A stretch of DNA of 64,000 nucleotides. It comes from Bacillus proteolyticus (lineage in GTDB: Bacteria; Bacillota; Bacilli; Bacillales; Bacillaceae_G). This document shows, piece after piece, positions 54,114-62,904 of the stretch. The DNA lies in assembly GCF_001884065.1 (NCBI RefSeq), contig NZ_MACH01000092.1, forward strand, positions 1 through 64,000. Direction: 5' to 3'. The notes beneath the pieces were generated by a model. That model ran no database searches, was not told the DNA's origin, and saw only the letters and a program-made list of their open reading frames with translations. Positions within the stretch are counted from its first letter, which is position 1. Each line of letters starts with the position of its first letter. The position numbers were made by a program, and so were the translations under genes.

Positions 54114-54670
54114 GTTTATAGGATAAAATTAAATATTAATCTGAAACAAAGAGTTTCGAAATTTTATAGATTCTTATGTAGATAGCTTGGAATAGAAGAT
54201 GGTATCAATTTTCAAGTTGGATTCTTCGGAACTTTTGTTATTGCAATCAAGTTAAGAAAAATTTGTATCTATAAATTCAAAAAACGCTATTCTTTTTGTA
54301 GAAATATACAGAAAGGATGGCGTTTATTATGAATTTTTTGATTTAAATCATTCTAGTACAAGGTTAGTTTAATAAAGTTACTTGAAGAAAAACAATCCAT
54401 TATTTCATCAAATGACAATAAAAAATTAATATCCGGTACTTATTTCTGTAATTAGATTTTATGAAAATTTAATAAAATCTTTTCTTTGTATTAAATATTT
54501 TATTTTAAATTATTTATATAAGGAAATGGAGACCAGAAAACAGATGCATAGTTTGACTTTGAACTGCTTATATCAGGGATCTAAATAGATACTATGTACA
54601 ATTCTCCCGCTACACTAGTATAGCGGCCTTTATGAACAACAAAATCTACAATTTACAAGGAGAACATTTT
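54114..54670. other. Intergenic interval with two hairpins
   Basis: About 550 bp of AT-rich DNA. A long imperfect hairpin (54286-54328, AACGCTATTC.../...GATGGCGTT) may end the carboxypeptidase transcript, and CCGCTA-N6-TAGCGG (about 54606-54625) lies just before the acyltransferase. No gene seen. Confidence 0.45.
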
Positions 54671-55780
54671 ATGAGTAAGAGAATAAAAGAATTAGATTCC
54701 ATACGAGGGTTAGCGGCACTTACTGTGGTATTTGGACATTTTTGTTTAATGCTACCATCGTTGCCTAATTCTATTAAATTTTCCCCGCTTAGGTTTTTAT
54801 GGGCGGGTGGGGAAGCTGTTATCGTTTTCTATGTACTAAGTGGTTTTGTGTTATCTATGGCACTTTATCATTCAAAAACAAATTATTGGGGATATTTAAT
54901 TAAGAGATTTGTAAGAATCTATATTCCTTATTATTTTTGGATAATCGTTACCTTTGTTTTATTTATTTTATTTTCGTCGTATGAAGTGGTAGGACTACGG
55001 GATTGGTTCTATGATAGGTGGCAAGGGTCTATAACAAAATTAGATATTCTAAACCACTTTGTGCTTCTTAATAACTTTTTTACGGAAAATTATAATCCAG
55101 TTATTTGGTCATTGGCTCAAGAAATGCGTATATCTATTGTGTTTCCTTTGTTATTCCTTCTTTTTTATAAACTGAATTGGAAGAAAACGATACTATTTGC
55201 TTTGAGCTTTTCTTTAATTAGTGTTTTTCTTAATATGTTGCATATTGGGAAAGCTGAAGGATTTTATAATGGTTATGCTGATACACTGCATTTTTCATCT
55301 ATGTTTATGGTTGGAATGGTACTTTTTAAGTATCAGGAAAAACTTATCTGCTCATATAGGAATATGAAAAAAATTAAAAAAGGATTTCTTATTGCATTAG
55401 GGATTATTCTATATTTATATTCCATTTTAATTTATGGTTTTTCCCGTAATGATACTACTTTCTTATTAAAAGATTGGGGTGTCGTAATGGGGGTTAGTAT
55501 ATTTATTATAATGGCTATGAGTAACCTAAAAGTAAAAGCATTTTTAAATAAGAGTGTATTTGTATATTTAGGAGAAATTTCATACAGTATCTATTTGTGT
55601 CATTTTCCAATCATGATGGTACTATTTAAACTTTTGTATACAAAGATACCTATTTTTTTCCTTCTCACTTTGTGCATTACAATGACACTACTTTTTTCTA
55701 TAGTTTCGTATCATTTAATCGAAAAGAAATGTATCAACTGGGCAAAACAAAGAACAATAAATTTTTTGAAAAAAGTATAA
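54671..55780 (+). CDS. Acyltransferase 3 family membrane protein
   Basis: A 369-residue polytopic acyltransferase related to OatA/peptidoglycan or polysaccharide O-acetyltransferases. The N-terminus RIKELDSIRGLAALTVVFGH contains the family's RG and catalytic-His-containing pattern, followed by about ten membrane helices. It lacks the extracellular SGNH domain of OatA, but an SGNH hydrolase is encoded next door. Start at 54671, behind AAGGAGAA. The substrate is probably a cell-surface sugar. Confidence 0.87.
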   Translation: MSKRIKELDSIRGLAALTVVFGHFCLMLPSLPNSIKFSPLRFLWAGGEAVIVFYVLSGFVLSMALYHSKTNYWGYLIKRFVRIYIPYYFWIIVTFVLFILFSSYEVVGLRDWFYDRWQGSITKLDILNHFVLLNNFFTENYNPVIWSLAQEMRISIVFPLLFLLFYKLNWKKTILFALSFSLISVFLNMLHIGKAEGFYNGYADTLHFSSMFMVGMVLFKYQEKLICSYRNMKKIKKGFLIALGIILYLYSILIYGFSRNDTTFLLKDWGVVMGVSIFIIMAMSNLKVKAFLNKSVFVYLGEISYSIYLCHFPIMMVLFKLLYTKIPIFFLLTLCITMTLLFSIVSYHLIEKKCINWAKQRTINFLKKV

Positions 55781-55819
55781 TTCCTAGAGAGATTTTATTT
55801 CCTTAGTAAATATACGAAT

Positions 55820-55856
55820 ATGACCGATTCCTAAGTATACTTAAGAATCGGTCAAT
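55820..55856. terminator. Terminator after the acyltransferase gene
   Basis: TGACCGATTCCTAAG and CTTAAGAATCGGTCA form a long near-perfect stem with a TTTTGG tail. Confidence 0.8.
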
Positions 55857-55982
55857 TTTGGATTCTACTTGTAAATATAGTAAAGTGGAATATAATTGAA
55901 ATCGAAAACCACTTAGAAATAACAATTACGGTGTGAGCTATTGTATAGTATAGATATGGTTAATAATAAAGGGGGAATACAT

Positions 55983-56576
55983 ATGTGGAAGCGATTTGTA
56001 GCAATTGGTGATAGTTTTACAGAGGGGATAGGGGATGAAGTTGAGGGAATTGCATTAAAAAGCTGGGTAGATCATTTTGTTCAACTGTGTGAAAACGATA
56101 TAGAATATGCCAATTTTGCAAAGCGTGGGTTAGTAACTAAAGAAATTCGCTCGCAGCAATTAGAAAAGGCATTAACTTTTAATCCAGATTTAGTTAGTCT
56201 AATTGCAGGTGCAAACGATGTATTAAAAGGACGTTGGAATCATCAAGCGTATAAGAACGATATGGAATTTATGATAGATACATTAAGTAAAACAAATGCT
56301 GATATTATTATAGCTAACCTTCCAGATTTTACAGTTCGGCTTCCTTTTTCTTCTGAAAAAAAACAAGTGTTAAAAGAACAATTATTAGAGGCAAACGAAG
56401 TTATACTTTCACTGAGCAGAGAGTATAAGCTTCATCATGTTGATTTTTGGAATCATCATTTAGTTAATGATAATACGCTTTGGTCTACGGATTTAATTCA
56501 TCCAAATTCAAAAGGATATGTAAAAGTTGCTGAATTGATTTTTAGTAGTTTGCCTGTACGTGACTCTTCTAAATAA
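55983..56576 (+). CDS. SGNH/GDSL-family hydrolase
   Basis: A 197-residue serine esterase. Block I is FVAIGDSFTEGIGDEVEG with the catalytic Ser, block III GANDVLKGRW, and block V TDLIHPNSKGYVKVAELI with the Asp-His pair. No signal peptide is visible, so it is likely cytoplasmic. Start at 55983, behind AAAGGGGG. Substrate unknown; acyl groups on small esters are typical. Confidence 0.9.
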   Translation: MWKRFVAIGDSFTEGIGDEVEGIALKSWVDHFVQLCENDIEYANFAKRGLVTKEIRSQQLEKALTFNPDLVSLIAGANDVLKGRWNHQAYKNDMEFMIDTLSKTNADIIIANLPDFTVRLPFSSEKKQVLKEQLLEANEVILSLSREYKLHHVDFWNHHLVNDNTLWSTDLIHPNSKGYVKVAELIFSSLPVRDSSK

Positions 56577-56587
56577 GCTTTAGAATG

Positions 56588-56622
56588 AACGAATCCCCTG
56601 TCGCATACAGCGCAGGGGTTTT
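56588..56622 (+). terminator. Terminator after the SGNH hydrolase gene
   Basis: AACCCCTGCGCTG-type stem: CCCCTG-TCGCATACAGCG-CAGGGG, followed by TTTTG. Confidence 0.75.
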
Positions 56623-56705
56623 GATGCGAAATAGAAGAATATACAGCGCCTATAAATTATTATTTAAGTAATTCTTTTTATTGTTTATACTTTGTTATTT
56701 TTTGT

Positions 56706-56738
56706 TGTAGGACCCTTAGTATAAGGGTCCTTTTTTGT
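56706..56738 (+). terminator. Second, orphan terminator
   Basis: GGACCCTT and AAGGGTCC with T6. It follows the previous terminator by ~85 bases with no gene between, so it may end a short RNA. Confidence 0.75.
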
Positions 56739-56893
56739 ATCAAATATCTACAAAAAAGATAAGAGCGGAGAACGCAAACTAAAAGGTATTTTAAATAAAA
56801 TTGTTAAATAAATTCGGATGTTTTGTTTGTAACAACCTTAAAATCTTCCCCTTCGAATGAAGCTTAATCATAAATTAAATTTTTGGTAAATGT

Positions 56894-56922
56894 GGAACAA
56901 TTTCATTACTGACACTGTCTAT
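56894..56922 (+). promoter_or_regulatory. SigP-type ECF promoter, copy 2 (MecA-like PBP)
   Basis: GGAAC (56894-56898)-N18-GTCTAT (56917-56922), within GTAAATGTGGAACAA and ending TATTAAGCGTTACA. Downstream are a bcr1 copy and then the lipoprotein PBP gene at 57147. Confidence 0.82.
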
Positions 56923-56939
56923 TAAGCGTTACAACATTT

Positions 56940-57095
56940 TTTATCCCGCTTTAACTGGCAGTAAGACCCCCACCTCAAATTCAGCGAAAGCAAAGAAGGT
57001 AGGTGGGGGATCAACTGCCTGTAAAAGTCCGATTGGTGAAGGCTAATAATCACTGGGGGATGAACAAAACCCCACTGATTAAAGTTTCACTTTAT
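56940..57095 (+). repeat. bcr1 repeat, copy 4 (in the PBP 5' leader)
   Basis: A full-length ~156-bp copy from TTTATCCCGCTTTAACTGGC to TTTAT. It lies between the ECF promoter and the PBP start, so it should be part of the mRNA leader, where its paired blocks would fold. Confidence 0.92.
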
Positions 57096-57146
57096 TTAAT
57101 ATATCAAGAAAGGAAAAAACATTTTTAACTAAGGGAGAAGATTGAA

Positions 57147-59114
57147 TTGAAAAAATTATGGATGCTACTTTTCGTTTGTTTCGCAGTTATGTTGGTAGGA
57201 TGTAATAAAAACGAACCGCCAAAACAAGCATTTGAAGAATATATCAATTTATGGAATGATAAAAAATTTGCAAATATGTATGATCATTTATCAGATCACG
57301 CCAAAAAATCGATTTCTAAAAAAGAATTAACAGAAAAATATGAAAAAATCTATGAGGGTATTGGAGTTAAGAATTTAAAAGTTAAAATGAAAGGAGAGAA
57401 TACAAAAGATAAAGAGCGTTTTCTTTTTGAAGTTAAGATGGATACGGATGTAGGAACAGTTTCATTCATCCATGAAGCAAAACTTGTGAAAGATAAAGAA
57501 TCTTGGAAAATAGATTGGACACCAGACTTCATCTTCCCAGGTATGAAAAAAGATTACAAGGTACGTATGCAAATAGAGCAAGGAACACGCGGAGAAATAT
57601 ATGATCGAAATGGAAAAGGTCTAGCAACGAATGGTAAAGCGACTGAGGTTGGAATTATTCCAGAGAAACTAGGCGAAACTGTAGCGCAAACGAAAGAAAT
57701 AGTAGCACAATTACTTGATATGTCTACAGAAGAGGTCAATCAGAAGCTCGCAGCGAAATGGATAAAACCAGACTCCTTTGTACCAATTGGTATTTTAAAA
57801 GAGGGAACTAGACAGAATGATTATATTGAATTAGAAGGGGTTTCATCTCGCCCAGTAAATATTCGTACGTATCCATTAGGAGAAGCAGCCGCACACTTAA
57901 CTGGATATATAGGAAAGGTGAATGCAGAGGAGTTAAAATCGCTTCAAAAAAAAGGTTATCAAGCAGATGATTTAGTAGGTAAGACGGGTTTAGAGAAAGT
58001 ACTTGAGAATAAATTGCGTGGTGAAAAGGGTGGACGCGTATTTATAGAAGATGAGAATGGGAAAGAGATTAAAAACGTAGCAAAAAAAGAAGCAAAAGAA
58101 GGGGAAAATGTTACGTTAACAATTGATGCTGCAATTCAAGAAAAAATCTTTATTGAGATGAAAAATGAAGCAGGATCTAGTGCAGCGGTCAATCCTAAAA
58201 CGGGTGAAACAATCGCACTTGTAAGTAGCCCTGCTTATAATCCAAATACAATAGTTAGAGGAGCATCGAAAGCCCAACGAGAAGCATGGAGTAACGACTC
58301 GAAACTACCAATGATGAATCGCTTCACACAAGCATTTGTACCAGGTTCCGTATTTAAAACGATTACAGGTGCAATTGGTTTGGAAACAAACACAATAAAT
58401 CCGAAGGAAGAATTTAAAATTCAAGGATTGAAGTGGACAAAAGATTCATCTTGGGGAAATTACTATGTAACGCGTGTGAAGGATGCAAGTCCAATTGATT
58501 TTGATAAGGCAATGAAGTACTCTGATAATATTTATTTTGCTCAACAAGCTTTGAAAATGGGAAAAGATCAGTATGTAAATGAATTTAAAAAGTACGGATT
58601 TCATGAAAAATTACCAATCGAATACGAATTTCCTATTTCAATCATTGCAAGAGATGGGATAAAAAACGATATTCAATTAGCAGACACGGGATACGGACAA
58701 GGACAAGTATTAATGACACCACTTCATTTAGCATTAACATATGCACCGATTGTGAATGAAGGGAATATTCCGTCGCCACATCTTTTAAAAGAAGCAAAAG
58801 TAGCGGGGAATTGGAAAGAAAATGTGGTTTCTAAAAAGAATCAAGAGATATTAAAGAGCGCATTAATAAAAGTGATTAATGACCCTGATGGCGCGGGGAG
58901 AATTGCTAAGGTTGATGGTGTAACTCTTGCGGGTAAAACTGGTACAGCAGAGCTGAAAGAGTCAAAAGAAGCAGACGGAAAAGAACTGGGATGGTTCGCA
59001 GCTTTCGATGCAAATGCGCCAGACATGATTGTTACCATGATGATCGAAGATGTAAAAGGAAGAGGAGGAAGTAACGTTCCAGGTGAAAAAGTCAAACATG
59101 TATTTCAGAAATAA
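57147..59114 (+). CDS. Class B penicillin-binding lipoprotein, PBP3/MecA-like
   Basis: A 655-residue PBP. The N-terminus is a lipoprotein signal (FAVMLVGCNKNE), followed by an NTF2-like MecA-type domain (about 25-140), a PBP dimerisation region (TRGEIYDRNGKGLATNGKAT onward) and the transpeptidase domain with SVFK (Ser401), SDN (about 458) and KTGTAE (about 596). All catalytic motifs are intact. The architecture is that of low-affinity class B PBPs such as PBP3 (PbpC) of B. subtilis and PBP2a. Control by the ECF promoter upstream would supply a drug-tolerant transpeptidase under beta-lactam stress. It is also a candidate for the PBP reported to sense beta-lactams for SigP. Confidence 0.92.
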   Translation: MKKLWMLLFVCFAVMLVGCNKNEPPKQAFEEYINLWNDKKFANMYDHLSDHAKKSISKKELTEKYEKIYEGIGVKNLKVKMKGENTKDKERFLFEVKMDTDVGTVSFIHEAKLVKDKESWKIDWTPDFIFPGMKKDYKVRMQIEQGTRGEIYDRNGKGLATNGKATEVGIIPEKLGETVAQTKEIVAQLLDMSTEEVNQKLAAKWIKPDSFVPIGILKEGTRQNDYIELEGVSSRPVNIRTYPLGEAAAHLTGYIGKVNAEELKSLQKKGYQADDLVGKTGLEKVLENKLRGEKGGRVFIEDENGKEIKNVAKKEAKEGENVTLTIDAAIQEKIFIEMKNEAGSSAAVNPKTGETIALVSSPAYNPNTIVRGASKAQREAWSNDSKLPMMNRFTQAFVPGSVFKTITGAIGLETNTINPKEEFKIQGLKWTKDSSWGNYYVTRVKDASPIDFDKAMKYSDNIYFAQQALKMGKDQYVNEFKKYGFHEKLPIEYEFPISIIARDGIKNDIQLADTGYGQGQVLMTPLHLALTYAPIVNEGNIPSPHLLKEAKVAGNWKENVVSKKNQEILKSALIKVINDPDGAGRIAKVDGVTLAGKTGTAELKESKEADGKELGWFAAFDANAPDMIVTMMIEDVKGRGGSNVPGEKVKHVFQK

Positions 59115-59146
59115 CACTTAATTATAAGGTGAATTTTTTCACTAAA

Positions 59147-59259
59147 TTTATCCCGCATTAACGGGCAGTAAGACCCCCATCTCAAAATTCAGCGAAAGCG
59201 AAGAAGTTAGGTGGCCCGTAAAAGCCCGATTGGTGAGGGCTGATTAAAGTTTACTTTAT
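59147..59259 (+). repeat. bcr1 repeat, copy 5 (internally deleted)
   Basis: TTTATCCCGCATTAACGGGC to TTTAT, but only ~113 bp. The second half has lost the AGTGGGGG/CCCCCACT block, joining GGGCTGATTAAAGTTTACTT directly. Confidence 0.9.
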
Positions 59260-59316
59260 TATATGTTTGCTTAACTCAAAGGTATAAATTGGGGGAAATA
59301 TAGAACAATTAAATTT

Positions 59317-59353
59317 CAAAAAAGCATTCTTTCTAATCGAGAATGCTTTTTTG
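59317..59353 (+). terminator. Stem-loop terminator
   Basis: AAAAAAGCATTCT and AGAATGCTTTTTT form a perfect 13-bp stem upstream of the sigma-factor promoter, insulating it from the PBP. Confidence 0.88.
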
Positions 59354-59565
59354 CTGCGACTCTAGAAAATTGATACCTTATCTTTATTTTCATTTCTGAA
59401 AAGTTGGCATTGCTAATGATAAATAGAAGAGTATAGCAAATTGAAATGGACAAGTGGAGTGTTACGTTAAATTCAAAAAAACAGATTTTTATGAGTGGAT
59501 TTTTATCATTGTATGCTTTACTTGTTTTTTAGTAGTATTATTCTGCCTGAAAAAAGATTAACAAT

Positions 59566-59594
59566 GGAACAAATGAAACTTGTATCTTGTCTAT
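59566..59594 (+). promoter_or_regulatory. SigP-type ECF autoregulatory promoter, copy 4
   Basis: GGAAC (59566-59570)-N18-GTCTAT (59589-59594), 65 bases before the sigma start. The spacer sequence differs from the other three, so the shared elements are the -35 and -10 and not merely a copied segment. Confidence 0.82.
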
Positions 59595-59659
59595 ATATTG
59601 AAACCATAATAAAAGTGAGGGCATTTTTATGTATAGTCAAATAAGTTTGAGGTGTGGAA

Positions 59660-60193
59660 ATGGAACAGACGTTTATTGAAAAATGTAATCATGATGAGCT
59701 GGACTATGTTATAAAAGACTATTGGCAAGATGTATGGAATTATTCATTTATTATTACGAAAGATCCACACTTATCAGATGATATCACGCAAGATGTATTT
59801 ATAAAGGTATATAAAAATTGGAATTCATTTCGAAAGGAGTCATCTATTAAAACGTGGATATTAAAAATTACAAGAAATACGGCAATAAACTATTTGAAAT
59901 CCTCCTATTTTAAAAGGATATCTTTAATAGGATTTTTTAGTGACGATAAGCAATCCCTGTCGGCAGAACAAGAGTTTTTTAAGAAAGAAGAAATGAATGA
60001 AGTGTGGAAGGTTGTATTAAAATTACCTAAAAAGCACCGTGAAATAATAATATTGGACGCAAAATATGAATTATCTTATGAAGAAATGGCTGAAACACTA
60101 GGAGTATCCATTGGAACTGTAAAATCTAGATTAAGTAGAGCAAGAAGTAAGGTTTCAAAATTAATAGGGGAGGGTAGTAGTGATGAACAATAA
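59660..60193 (+). CDS. sigP: ECF sigma factor, SigP-type
   Basis: A 177-residue ECF sigma factor with region 2 (ITKDPHLSDDITQDVFIKVY and RKESSIKTWILKITRNTAIN) and region 4 (LPKKHREIIILDAKYELSYE, then MAETLGVSIGTVKSRLSRAR). Start is ATG 59660, since TGAGG is seven bases before it and only one before the GTG at 59654. The next gene is a membrane anti-sigma factor overlapping by 11 bases. In B. anthracis and B. thuringiensis the SigP-RsiP pair switches on beta-lactamase genes in response to beta-lactams. The neighbouring PBPs and shared promoters support this assignment. Confidence 0.85.
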   Translation: MEQTFIEKCNHDELDYVIKDYWQDVWNYSFIITKDPHLSDDITQDVFIKVYKNWNSFRKESSIKTWILKITRNTAINYLKSSYFKRISLIGFFSDDKQSLSAEQEFFKKEEMNEVWKVVLKLPKKHREIIILDAKYELSYEEMAETLGVSIGTVKSRLSRARSKVSKLIGEGSSDEQ

Positions 60194-61010
60194 ACAAAAT
60201 CCTGACTGGTATAGAAAATTAAAAAAAGGTCCAATGGAGAATCGTAAAGATGAAGAAGAATTTATTTTTAAAATAAAGCAGTCTATATACGAAAATAATG
60301 AAGGGGATTTTGTAAAACATAAAAGACCATTTCGTAAAAAAGCATTACCTATTGTAGTTGTTTTCGTTTGTACAATGTTATTTTTTATTGTTCAACAACC
60401 TTGGCTTGATGATAATAAATCACCGGTACAAAGTAGTACTCAAATTAAGCCTAAAACGAAAGATGAGTCTGCTCAAGATCCATCATTAAAACAATTTATG
60501 AATGAACTATATCGAAGTACAAACTCAAAAAATGAAAAAGATCTGTACAGAGCGTTAAATGATGAAGTTCTATTTAAAGGGAAGAGTTATAAGAAGGATG
60601 AACTGAAGTTTGATGAAGATATATTTCATGAGTTACAAGTCGCTCTTACAATGGGAGGAGAGTTTGTAAATGATACAAAGAAGGTATACAAGGTACCAAG
60701 TGGATTGACGGAAAGTAACCAACCGAAGCAAGCGCATTTTATATATGCAACTGTTACTGGAAATAAAACGAAAATTTTAGCTGAACCAAAACGAGAAGCA
60801 CAAGTTTTATATGAAGTCTCTAATGAAATGGTAAAAGCTTGGATTCCAGAAAAAGTGCAGAATGATGGATATATAAAAATATCGACAATTAACGGTAATA
60901 CTGGATATGTACAAAAAGAGTATATTTTAAGTGATATTAAGTATTCATTCATGTTCGAAAAGGATCGTGAAGGTATATGGAAAATAACGAATATAGATTC
61001 TATATGGTAA
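60183..61010 (+). CDS. rsiP: Membrane anti-sigma factor, RsiP-type
   Basis: A 275-residue protein with an N-terminal cytoplasmic part (about 1-52) that should bind the sigma factor, one membrane helix (KALPIVVVFVCTMLFFIVQQ) and an extracellular domain. Residues about 195-255 (YATVTGNKTKILAEPKREAQ, then INGNTGYVQKEYIL) resemble an SH3b domain. Start is ATG 60183, behind GGGGAGGG. It is translationally coupled to the sigma gene. RsiP is destroyed by regulated proteolysis after beta-lactam exposure in B. thuringiensis; that this protein behaves the same is inference. Confidence 0.82.
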   Translation: MNNKQNPDWYRKLKKGPMENRKDEEEFIFKIKQSIYENNEGDFVKHKRPFRKKALPIVVVFVCTMLFFIVQQPWLDDNKSPVQSSTQIKPKTKDESAQDPSLKQFMNELYRSTNSKNEKDLYRALNDEVLFKGKSYKKDELKFDEDIFHELQVALTMGGEFVNDTKKVYKVPSGLTESNQPKQAHFIYATVTGNKTKILAEPKREAQVLYEVSNEMVKAWIPEKVQNDGYIKISTINGNTGYVQKEYILSDIKYSFMFEKDREGIWKITNIDSIW

Positions 61011-61047
61011 AAGAGGAAGGTTCATTTTAATGAACCTTCCTCTTTGT
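61009..61047. terminator. Bidirectional terminator between rsiP and the convergent PBP gene
   Basis: AAGAGGAAGGTTCA and TGAACCTTCCTCTT form a 14-bp stem with T-rich flanks. The right half covers the stop codon of the minus-strand PBP gene. Confidence 0.9.
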
Positions 61048-62782
61048 TTTTATTCTCTTTTTGAAGCGTATTCCAGGACTCTAAAATTTCTGATGTAACG
61101 AGAGCAGCAATGTTTTTTTCTGAATTACTACCAGGAATAACGACAGAAACGGCAATTTGTGGATCTTCGGTAGGAGCATATGCAATGAAAAGAGAGTGAT
61201 TTATCATTCTTTCTTGCTCATTTGGAAAACCTGTAATACCTGTTTTACCTGCGACGTCAAAGGGCAACTTTTTAATTTCCTCTATATTTTGACTCATTCC
61301 ACCTTGCACGACACTCCAAAAGCTCATCGGGTAACGATTTGAAATTTCTAAAATTGGTTTGAAATTTTTTGTTTCCTTACCATCTTGACCAATAATAGCA
61401 CTTACGATTTGAGGTTTATATTTATCACCTTTACTTGCCAAAGTTGCTGCATATTGGGCGAGTTGAAGAGGAGTGTGCACTTCATTTCCTCCCCAAGAGG
61501 CATTTAATAAAGCTGAGATTCCATTTTCAAATTTATTAGATGGATGAAATTCGTATTGTCCGTCTTCTTCAGAGGGTAAATCAATCCCAGTTTTAGAACG
61601 AAGGCCGAATTGCATTAAATAATCGGTCCATATGGTTGCCACTTTTTCTATATTCCCGTTATTTTGATTGAATAAGGGTAGTGCTACTTTTGCCGTCATA
61701 AATGTATTAGATGAATTTATGATAGCCTGACTCGGTGTAATTTCACCTGTTGGCGTTCCAGGTGCATTAGTAATGTTATTTTGATTATCATACTGAAAAC
61801 TACCCTTATCTAAATAAGTATCTTCAGGTTGAAAAAGCTTTTCATTTAATCCAATTAAAATAGTCAGTGGCTTTATAGTAGAGGCCATATTTATAAAAGA
61901 TTCACCATACTTTAATTTTTGAATTGCTTTATTTTGCGAAAGTGATTTAATGTTTTCTTTATTAGGTGATACATGTTTATTTAATATATTTGGATCAAAA
62001 ACTGCCGAATTGGCCATAGTTAAAATTGCGCCAGTTTTTACATCGCTCACTACAGCATAGCCAGCATTAGCATCAGGTAATTTCTTAATTTGAGATCGTA
62101 ATGCTTCTTCTGTTTTTTGCTGTAATTTAGAGTCTAAAGCTAGCTTGACATCTTTTCCTTTCTGTACTTTTTGAATGTTCCATAAGAACTTTTTATTACC
62201 AATATTAAAAATCAGAGTTTTTCCTGGTTTTCCTTTTAAATCATTTTCATATTGAAGCTCAATCCCACTTTTACCAACAGGTACATTCTTAGAATTGAGG
62301 TCATTTTCTACATACCCAATTACTTGTGAAGCCATTTCATGTTTGGGATAATATCGAATCAATTCATCTTTGATTATTACATTATTGGGTTTGTTCTTAT
62401 TTATGAATGTAAGTTCACTCTCATTTATGTCAGAGTATAACGGTATATCATTCATAGTCTGCTTTTTACAAGATTGTTGTAATTGAGATTTTATGTTTTT
62501 TGCAGAAATGTCATGTTGAAACTCGCTTGAAAATTGATTAAAAAAAGCTAATGTGTTTGATGTATCTTGTTTCGATAGCTCTTCATCATTAGAAGTGCAA
62601 TATAGAGACTTAACTTTCTTATTTGTAGCTAGTATTACACCATTTTGATCGGAAATTTTTCCTCTTTCAGCTGAAGAAGTTGCGATAGTAATTGAAATGA
62701 AGTTGATTTTTAATAAAATTAGTAAAATCAAACCTACAATAGAAAGAACCGCAAAAAATCTCCATCTTTTTGTATGTAACAT
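61022..62782 (-). CDS. Class B penicillin-binding protein without a SigP-type promoter, candidate sensor
   Basis: A 586-residue membrane-anchored PBP. One N-terminal helix (about 10-30) is followed by a dimerisation-like region (AERGKISDQNGVILATNKKV) and a transpeptidase domain with ASTIKP (Ser about 300), NSSNTFM (about 356) and AGKTGITG (about 510). STIK and KTGI are slightly off the usual STFK and KTGT but complete. It is convergent with rsiP, and its upstream region has no GGAAC-N18-GTCTAT on its own strand. A PBP (PbpP) is known to be required for SigP activation in B. thuringiensis; adjacency makes this gene one of two candidates. Confidence 0.87.
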   Translation of the reverse strand: MLHTKRWRFFAVLSIVGLILLILLKINFISITIATSSAERGKISDQNGVILATNKKVKSLYCTSNDEELSKQDTSNTLAFFNQFSSEFQHDISAKNIKSQLQQSCKKQTMNDIPLYSDINESELTFINKNKPNNVIIKDELIRYYPKHEMASQVIGYVENDLNSKNVPVGKSGIELQYENDLKGKPGKTLIFNIGNKKFLWNIQKVQKGKDVKLALDSKLQQKTEEALRSQIKKLPDANAGYAVVSDVKTGAILTMANSAVFDPNILNKHVSPNKENIKSLSQNKAIQKLKYGESFINMASTIKPLTILIGLNEKLFQPEDTYLDKGSFQYDNQNNITNAPGTPTGEITPSQAIINSSNTFMTAKVALPLFNQNNGNIEKVATIWTDYLMQFGLRSKTGIDLPSEEDGQYEFHPSNKFENGISALLNASWGGNEVHTPLQLAQYAATLASKGDKYKPQIVSAIIGQDGKETKNFKPILEISNRYPMSFWSVVQGGMSQNIEEIKKLPFDVAGKTGITGFPNEQERMINHSLFIAYAPTEDPQIAVSVVIPGSNSEKNIAALVTSEILESWNTLQKENKNKEEGSLK

Positions 62783-62841
62783 ATAACCCTCCCTTATGTA
62801 ACCTATTTCATCTTATAGTTAATTATTTTTTTTGTAAATGT

Positions 62842-62870
62842 GGAACAACTTTATTATTTAGGTTGTCTAT
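62842..62870 (+). promoter_or_regulatory. SigP-type ECF promoter, copy 3 (last PBP)
   Basis: GGAAC (62842-62846)-N18-GTCTAT (62865-62870), with GTAAATGTGGAACAA before it and TATTAAGTATTACAG after, almost as in copy 2. It precedes a decayed small gene and then the PBP at 63166. Confidence 0.8.
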
Positions 62871-62904
62871 TAAGTATTACAGCATGAAGAAAGGAATAAT
62901 TAGT

